From contig JAQVQJ010000043.1 of NCBI GenBank assembly GCA_028701635.1, forward strand, positions 1 through 9,107: a stretch of 9,107 bases of DNA, written 5' to 3'. A program made the translations under genes and the position numbers. Shown here piece by piece: positions 5,918-9,107 of the stretch (its first letter is position 1; each line of letters begins with the position of its first letter). The notes under the pieces were generated by a model. The model did no database searches, was not told where the DNA came from, and saw nothing but the letters and a program-made list of their open reading frames with translations. Source of the stretch: Clostridia bacterium (GTDB lineage Bacteria > Bacillota_A > Clostridia > Christensenellales > UBA1242).

Positions 5918-6769
5918 TTAATTTGCTTCACCATATCTTTTTCTGTAGACAATACTTCCTACTTTTGGAATATAAAGATAAAATGAACTTTCCTTCTTAT
6001 AGTCTGAAAATTTTAGGATATTTCCATTTTCATCTGTGAGATAAAATTTGCCTAGCTTAATACTTTCATCACGTTTGGTATATTCAAAATGTCGCCTGTC
6101 CATTTCCTTAATGTCGCTGATGTAAAATTCATTGTCTACATAAAATTCATTCTCAAAATTCTCACTAAATGAAAAGGTGAGAAAGTTTCTAAAAATAAGG
6201 GGTGAATTCTCTTTTGAATATGATTTTTCGTAAATCTTTGTTTTCTTTTTTGGTTTATCCTTTCTTGGAACTTCTTTATACTGAGTTTTTGTGTCCAATT
6301 TGAAAAAGTTGATTGGAAGAATGTAGAATTGAGAGCGATAATAATTTGAGGTTGGAGGTATAAAAGTTATTCTTTCAACTTTTACTGTTGATGAGACTGA
6401 TACTCCTCCAGTACTACTAACTGCATAGCCAGGTTTTAAAAGGGGACCATCATAATAATAACTACCATAGTATTCTAATGATTTTTTCTTTTCTTCATCT
6501 ATCCAATAATTTAGTTTCACTGAATTGTCAATATATGAAGATTTTTTCCAGTCAATATACAAAGGCTTATCAAGTTTATTGAAAATAGCAAAAGTCATTA
6601 AACCTTTATGAGTCCAAAAACTATAGGTTATTTTTAAAGAGTCATTTTCATAAACATAAAACTTATTTTCAATTTCAAGGTTTGTTCCGTTTGTTTCAAA
6701 AACCTGAACATAACTTTTACATCCGTAGAAAAATAAAACTATTAATCCAATTCCAATTATATTTTTCAT
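5918..6769 (-). CDS. Lipoprotein of unknown function
   Basis: A 283-aa protein starting at the ATG at 6767-6769. An in-frame upstream extension to 6952 exists, but it lies in the repeated non-coding leader and would bury the signal peptide, so I reject it. Residues 1-17 form a lipoprotein signal peptide (MKNIIGIGLIVLFFYGC, Cys17). The mature part has the strand-rich segments VFETNGTNLEIENKFYVYENDSLKITYSFWTHKG and NKLDKPLYIDWKKSSYIDN, which look like an immunoglobulin-like beta sandwich (inference). A Tyr/Gly segment, a Lys-rich stretch (PRKDKPKKKTK, about 177-187) and a mixed C-terminal half with YLTDENGNILKF follow. No catalytic motif is visible. It is the only gene between its leader and hairpin site (ii), and the stop is 1 bp from that site. 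The leader promoter at 6955-6984 probably drives it. Confidence 0.75.
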   Translation of the reverse strand: MKNIIGIGLIVLFFYGCKSYVQVFETNGTNLEIENKFYVYENDSLKITYSFWTHKGLMTFAIFNKLDKPLYIDWKKSSYIDNSVKLNYWIDEEKKKSLEYYGSYYYDGPLLKPGYAVSSTGGVSVSSTVKVERITFIPPTSNYYRSQFYILPINFFKLDTKTQYKEVPRKDKPKKKTKIYEKSYSKENSPLIFRNFLTFSFSENFENEFYVDNEFYISDIKEMDRRHFEYTKRDESIKLGKFYLTDENGNILKFSDYKKESSFYLYIPKVGSIVYRKRYGEAN

Positions 6770-6792
6770 ATTCTGATTGTTTTTTATTGCAT

Positions 6793-7026
6793 TGCTACCA
6801 ACTAGTTTATAAATTAGGAAACCCCGTACTCTATATTTACCTGTAAAAGAATATGTACAGTTTTCACCATCTTTTATTTTTTTAATACAAGCAAATTTGA
6901 GGCTAGTAAGTATTTGTTTTTGCAGTTCAAACTTATTTGTATTCTTTATCACATCAAAAATAGGAATTTAGATTAAATATCAAAAATATCATATTAAAAT
7001 GTGCTGTGTTGATACGGATTAGGGAA
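6793..7026 (-). repeat. Leader repeat, copy 1, with unit-start core
   Basis: Positions 6803-7026 (224 bp) match 8335-8558 without gaps and with about 8 substitutions. Seven of these lie in the 60 bp nearest the cassette. The repeat ends on the minus strand in AACTA-GTTGGTAGCA (core 6793-6802), after which the sequence is specific to the cassette. In the one frame open in both copies, every substitution changes the amino acid, so it is not a conserved protein. It contains a promoter (6955-6984). By position it resembles an attI-plus-promoter leader feeding one cassette, but no integrase is near. The stretch 7027-7076 between it and hairpin site (iii) shows nothing further. Confidence 0.85.
6955..6984 (-). 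promoter_or_regulatory. Promoter in leader copy 1
   Basis: On the minus strand TATTTTTG (6955-6962) matches TAnnTTTG and TTTG (6981-6984) lies 18 bp upstream, fitting the Bacteroidota -33/-7 layout. Both elements are unchanged in leader copy 2. The 5' untranslated region would be about 180 nt. Confidence 0.55.
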
Positions 7027-7076
7027 TGGGGAATTAGTTGGGGTTTGAGTGTTTTGGGTGTATGCAATTTTATCCT

Positions 7077-7211
7077 GAACATAACGGTTAGTATATGAAA
7101 AGTAGGCGATTTCGAAGCACTAATTTTTCGGTTAAGCACAAAGTTTGACACGAGCCAAAACCCTTGAATTTACTACTGTTTCGCCTATTTTTTATATACA
7201 TTGTTAGCACC
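7077..7211 (-). other. attC-like hairpin site (iii)
   Basis: The arms 7091-7109 and 7181-7199 pair over 19 positions with 17 matches (GTATAT...TAGGCGA), with a loop of about 70 nt. The minus-strand entry GGTGCTAAC (7203-7211), 8 bp after the stop of the 7220-7993 gene, is exactly complementary to GTTAGCACC at the start of the same two-gene unit (8326-8334). The exit end reads CTAACC-GTTATGT, with the same layout as the exits of site (ii) and repeats A-C. Confidence 0.7.
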
Positions 7212-7219
7212 TTTTATTT

Positions 7220-7993
7220 TTATTTCTTTGTTGTTTTAAAGAAGTCAAACGCTGCTTTTATTCTTTCAAATAGTCCTTTGTCTGTAAATAGAACTCTGCC
7301 TAAAATTACCATTGTTCCGTCCTTTTTCAAGAAGAGGTCTTTTTTCTCCGATGGTAGTTGTTTTGAGTTGAGATAGAAGCTATACATAAACCCGTCAATT
7401 AAGATATTTAAAATTGGACTGTTCTCATTCTTTGTTAAAAACGGGTCAAGAATAAATCCACCTGCAATTTGTCCTTTTTTGTATTTAATAACTTGTAATA
7501 AGCAACCAAAGTCGTCAAAGTCAAGTGGGTCTTCGTTATATACAGCCAATCTAAGTCTTTCAACTATTTTTTCATCAATTTCAGGTGTGTTAAACGACTT
7601 TGAAATGATTACACGCCAAATTAATGAAAGTAAGAAAACCTTAAAGTCAGAATATTTAAAACCTTCATATTCGTAGGTGAAATATTGTTTGTCTGGAGTT
7701 TCGCTTGCTTTTTTTATTGTTGCTTTATTACCTAAATTTTTAGCATAAATCGTCTCAGCAGCATAATTTTCGTACTTACTTAATTGAACTTCACAATCGC
7801 CACACAATAAATATTCACGAATTCCCTTTTGTTCAATTCTTCTTTTTGAGTTGTTGGAATTGTCAAGGTCAACATTTAATGAGTAAAATCTTTTTGGAGA
7901 AGTGTCATATAAGTTTTGATACATAAATTCAGGAAGAATATGAGAATGTCTCAATTCCTTTTCTTTGCAACAGAGTTTACAAGTACCAATCAT
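7220..7993 (-). CDS. Zinc-binding protein with CxxC/SHILP motif, HNH-like N-terminus
   Basis: A 257-aa protein. The N-terminus has Cys5-x2-Cys8 (plus Cys9), then RHSHILPEF with His16 and His18, and later Cys64-x2-Cys67 (LLCGDCE). This CxxC...SHI-P...CxxC order is that of treble-clef zinc modules related to HNH nucleases, though the classical catalytic HNH triad is not clearly complete. The remaining 190 residues are mixed alpha/beta, with an aromatic-rich segment (KQYFTYEYEGFKYSDFKVFLLSLIWRVI) and no further motif that I recognise. It is the second gene of an operon: its ATG lies 8 bp after the stop of the small membrane-protein gene, and hairpin site (iii) starts 8 bp after its stop. A nucleic-acid-binding or nuclease role is possible but not shown; a defence or toxin role would be conjecture. 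Confidence 0.75.
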   Translation of the reverse strand: MIGTCKLCCKEKELRHSHILPEFMYQNLYDTSPKRFYSLNVDLDNSNNSKRRIEQKGIREYLLCGDCEVQLSKYENYAAETIYAKNLGNKATIKKASETPDKQYFTYEYEGFKYSDFKVFLLSLIWRVIISKSFNTPEIDEKIVERLRLAVYNEDPLDFDDFGCLLQVIKYKKGQIAGGFILDPFLTKNENSPILNILIDGFMYSFYLNSKQLPSEKKDLFLKKDGTMVILGRVLFTDKGLFERIKAAFDFFKTTKK

Positions 7994-8001
7994 TTTATAA
8001 T

Positions 8002-8292
8002 TTAGTTTGTCGATTGGTCAGAAGCAACTTCTATTTTGGCTTCAGTCTTGATTGGTTTAACTGATGACAATAGATATGCACCTGCAAGTCCACAGAGACC
8101 TAAAAAGATTGGTGTGTTAGAAGTGGCTACACTATCATCATATGTTATTGTCCAAAAAATTCTTGAATGCCTCCCGTCTAAAAATCCATCAAGAATTTCA
8201 AAACTTTCAAGATAGAAAACTAAGCCACCAATAATGGCGAATGAAACTAATGTTAGTCCGAAAATGAATTTGATTTTTTCGATGTTTTTCAT
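8002..8292 (-). CDS. Small membrane protein with two membrane segments
   Basis: A 96-aa protein with hydrophobic segments at about 8-27 (FIFGLTLVSFAIIGGLVFYL) and 60-77 (PIFLGLCGLAGAYLLSSV). A polar loop (about 28-59, with LDGFLDGRHSRIFW) joins them, and a short acidic tail follows. There is no cleavable signal or lipobox. It is the first gene of a two-gene unit; 8 bp separate it from the zinc-binding protein gene, so the two are surely cotranscribed and probably act together. Expression likely comes from the leader promoter at 8487-8516, giving a leader of about 190 nt. Start chosen at the ATG at 8290-8292, 34 bp after the unit-start core. Function not recognised. Confidence 0.65.
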   Translation of the reverse strand: MKNIEKIKFIFGLTLVSFAIIGGLVFYLESFEILDGFLDGRHSRIFWTITYDDSVATSNTPIFLGLCGLAGAYLLSSVKPIKTEAKIEVASDQSTN

Positions 8293-8325
8293 AATGTGTA
8301 TTTTTTGTTTCTAATTTTTAGAATT

Positions 8326-8558
8326 GGTGCTAACTCGTTTATGAAATAGGAAAAACCGTACTTTATATTTACCTGTATAAGAATATGTACAGTTTTCACC
8401 ATCTTTTATTTTTTTAATACAAGCAAATTTGAGGCTAGTAAGTCTTTGTTTTTGCAGTTCAAACTTATTTGTATTCTTTATCACATCAAAAATAGGAATT
8501 TAGATTAAATATCAAAAATATCATATTAAAATGTGCTGTGTTGATACGGATTAGGGAA
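8326..8558 (-). repeat. Leader repeat, copy 2, with unit-start core
   Basis: Positions 8335-8558 are the second copy of the 224-bp leader (first copy 6803-7026). It ends on the minus strand in AACGA-GTTAGCACC (core 8326-8334), directly followed by the two-gene operon. The similarity stops on the other side at 8558, 38 bp after the end of the zinc-finger gene. The segment 8293-8595 holds nothing besides this leader, its promoter and the core. Confidence 0.85.
8487..8516 (-). promoter_or_regulatory. Promoter in leader copy 2
   Basis: On the minus strand TATTTTTG (8487-8494) and TTTG (8513-8516), with an 18-bp spacer, are identical to copy 1. It should drive the 8002-8292 / 7220-7993 operon. 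Confidence 0.55.
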
Positions 8559-8595
8559 GATAAGATTATAGGGGCTTTGTTTGGATTTGAGTTTT

Positions 8596-8922
8596 TTACC
8601 TATACCCAAACCCATCCAACAAATCTTTTATTTGTTTTTCTTTGGTGAGGCGTTCCATGTTTGCCGGTGGGGGGTAGCCGTGTTTTAAGTTGTAGTGCAG
8701 ATTGTTTGCACACCTGGGGGAGCAGGCGTAAGAATTTGCTTTGGAGCTCTCGTATGGTGATCCACACATCCAGCAGATCTTTAAGTACTTGGTTCTCCGG
8801 ATGGGTTTACTTACGGTTCCGTTGAGTGTGTGGCTAAAAGTTCGTGTGGAGTCTTCAACTTTTACTCCAATGATGTTTTGCCGGCACATTTCGGTCCTGG
8901 ATATTATGGGCTGTTTCTTCAT
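8596..8922 (-). CDS. Small zinc-finger protein of a probable mobile element
   Basis: A 108-aa protein. A basic N-terminal half (RRTKYLK near 42-48) precedes Cys50-x2-Cys53-x13-Cys67-x3-Cys71 (CWMCG ... CSPRC), a four-cysteine zinc finger. The part after the finger has NLHYNLKHGYPPPANM and a charged C-terminal helix (ERLTKEKQIKDLLDGF). It is probably a DNA-binding or regulatory protein of a phage or integrative element; the family is not recognised. The C-terminal 41 residues recur unchanged in the fragment at 1812-1939, with seven synonymous base differences, so the sequence is under strong selection. An array of 11-bp repeats begins 107 bp upstream of its start. Codons are less AT-rich than in the neighbouring cassettes. 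Start at the ATG at 8920-8922. Confidence 0.75.
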   Translation of the reverse strand: MKKQPIISRTEMCRQNIIGVKVEDSTRTFSHTLNGTVSKPIRRTKYLKICWMCGSPYESSKANSYACSPRCANNLHYNLKHGYPPPANMERLTKEKQIKDLLDGFGYR

Positions 8923-9028
8923 GGTTTTACATTTTCCAACAAGTTAAAAGCAAAAAACATCAGGCTTTCCGCAAAATATCTAAAAACAAAATAATTTCTT
9001 ATAAGCACTTGAAAAACCCTTTAACAGC

Positions 9029-9107
9029 TTATGACTTCATTATGACTTGCTTATGACTTTATTCTGACTCTATTATGACCCCATTATGAGTACATTATGA
9101 CTATATT
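9029..9107. repeat. Array of 11-bp units (TTATGACnnnn), continuing beyond the window
   Basis: Seven consecutive units of exactly 11 bp start at 9029, 9040, 9051, 9062, 9073, 9084 and 9095, and TT of an eighth is at the edge. The first seven bases are TTATGAC in five units, TTCTGAC in unit 4 and TTATGAG in unit 6. The last four bases vary freely (ttca, ttgc, ttta, tcta, ccca, taca, tata). A period of one helical turn with a fixed heptamer and a free spacer indicates binding sites on one face of DNA: an iteron-type origin or an operator. Frames are closed by stops, so it is not coding. Confidence 0.85.

Noticed and set aside
5786..5986. Plus-strand frame of 66 codons
   Set aside because: It runs through the hairpin of site (ii) and the antisense of the lipoprotein 3' end.
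6770..6952. 61-residue N-terminal extension of the 5918-6769 lipoprotein
   Set aside because: It starts at a GTG overlapping the promoter, lies in the duplicated leader, all leader substitutions are amino-acid changing, and it would bury a clear lipoprotein signal peptide.
6954..7151. Minus-strand frame of 65 codons
   Set aside because: It spans half of a hairpin site and the leader repeat; its composition is that of translated AT-rich non-coding DNA.
9029..9107. CRISPR array
   Set aside because: The unit is only 11 bp, with 4-bp spacers; far too short for repeats and spacers.
1..9107. tRNA or rRNA genes, integrase, transposase or reverse transcriptase
   Set aside because: None seen on either strand; the recombinase and DGR machinery inferred above would have to be elsewhere in the genome.

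Overview
The window looks like a low-GC chromosome of a Bacteroidota bacterium. The evidence is two proteins with the FISUMP (Fib_succ_major, TIGR02145-type) domain, several short secreted proteins with lipoboxes, start codons without strong Shine-Dalgarno sequences, and promoters of the Bacteroidota type (-7 TAnnTTTG with an upstream TTG or TTTG). Genus cannot be given.

Layout. Almost all real genes are on the minus strand, so read right to left. At the right edge is a tandem array of 11-bp units (9029-9107, running off the window) upstream of a small zinc-finger gene (8596-8922). Then comes a 224-bp leader (8335-8558) carrying a promoter, followed by a two-gene operon: a small membrane protein (8002-8292) and a Cys/His zinc-binding protein with an SHILP motif (7220-7993). 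A hairpin site (7077-7211) follows, then a second copy of the 224-bp leader (6803-7026), a lipoprotein (5918-6769), a hairpin site (5775-5916), a degenerate region (5483-5740), a second lipoprotein (4777-5406), repeat C, FISUMP lipoprotein 2 (3485-4393), repeat B, a membrane protein (2339-3169), and a hairpin site (2201-2329). Two truncated gene fragments lie at 1812-2217, then FISUMP protein 1 (442-1632) and repeat A. A 126-bp piece of the zinc-finger gene occurs at both ends of the block, in the same orientation.

Interpretation. Nearly every gene or gene pair is alone, codirectional, and followed by an imperfect inverted repeat that ends, on the minus strand, in GTT plus a variable tail. 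Three units can be delimited completely. In each, 9-10 nt at the start of the unit are complementary to the first nucleotides of the hairpin site at the end of the same unit. That is the behaviour known for integron gene cassettes and their attC sites. I infer an integron-like cassette array; no integrase is in the window.

The two FISUMP genes carry a second signal. In a block near their 3' ends, codon first and second positions differ while third positions and framework codons are nearly identical. Upstream of the block the pattern is the normal opposite (third-position changes). This is the signature expected for variable regions written by a diversity-generating retroelement (DGR) from a shared template. 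The reverse transcriptase and template are not in the window.

The other cassette proteins are lipoproteins, membrane proteins and a zinc-binding protein without recognisable specific function, as is usual for cassette arrays.
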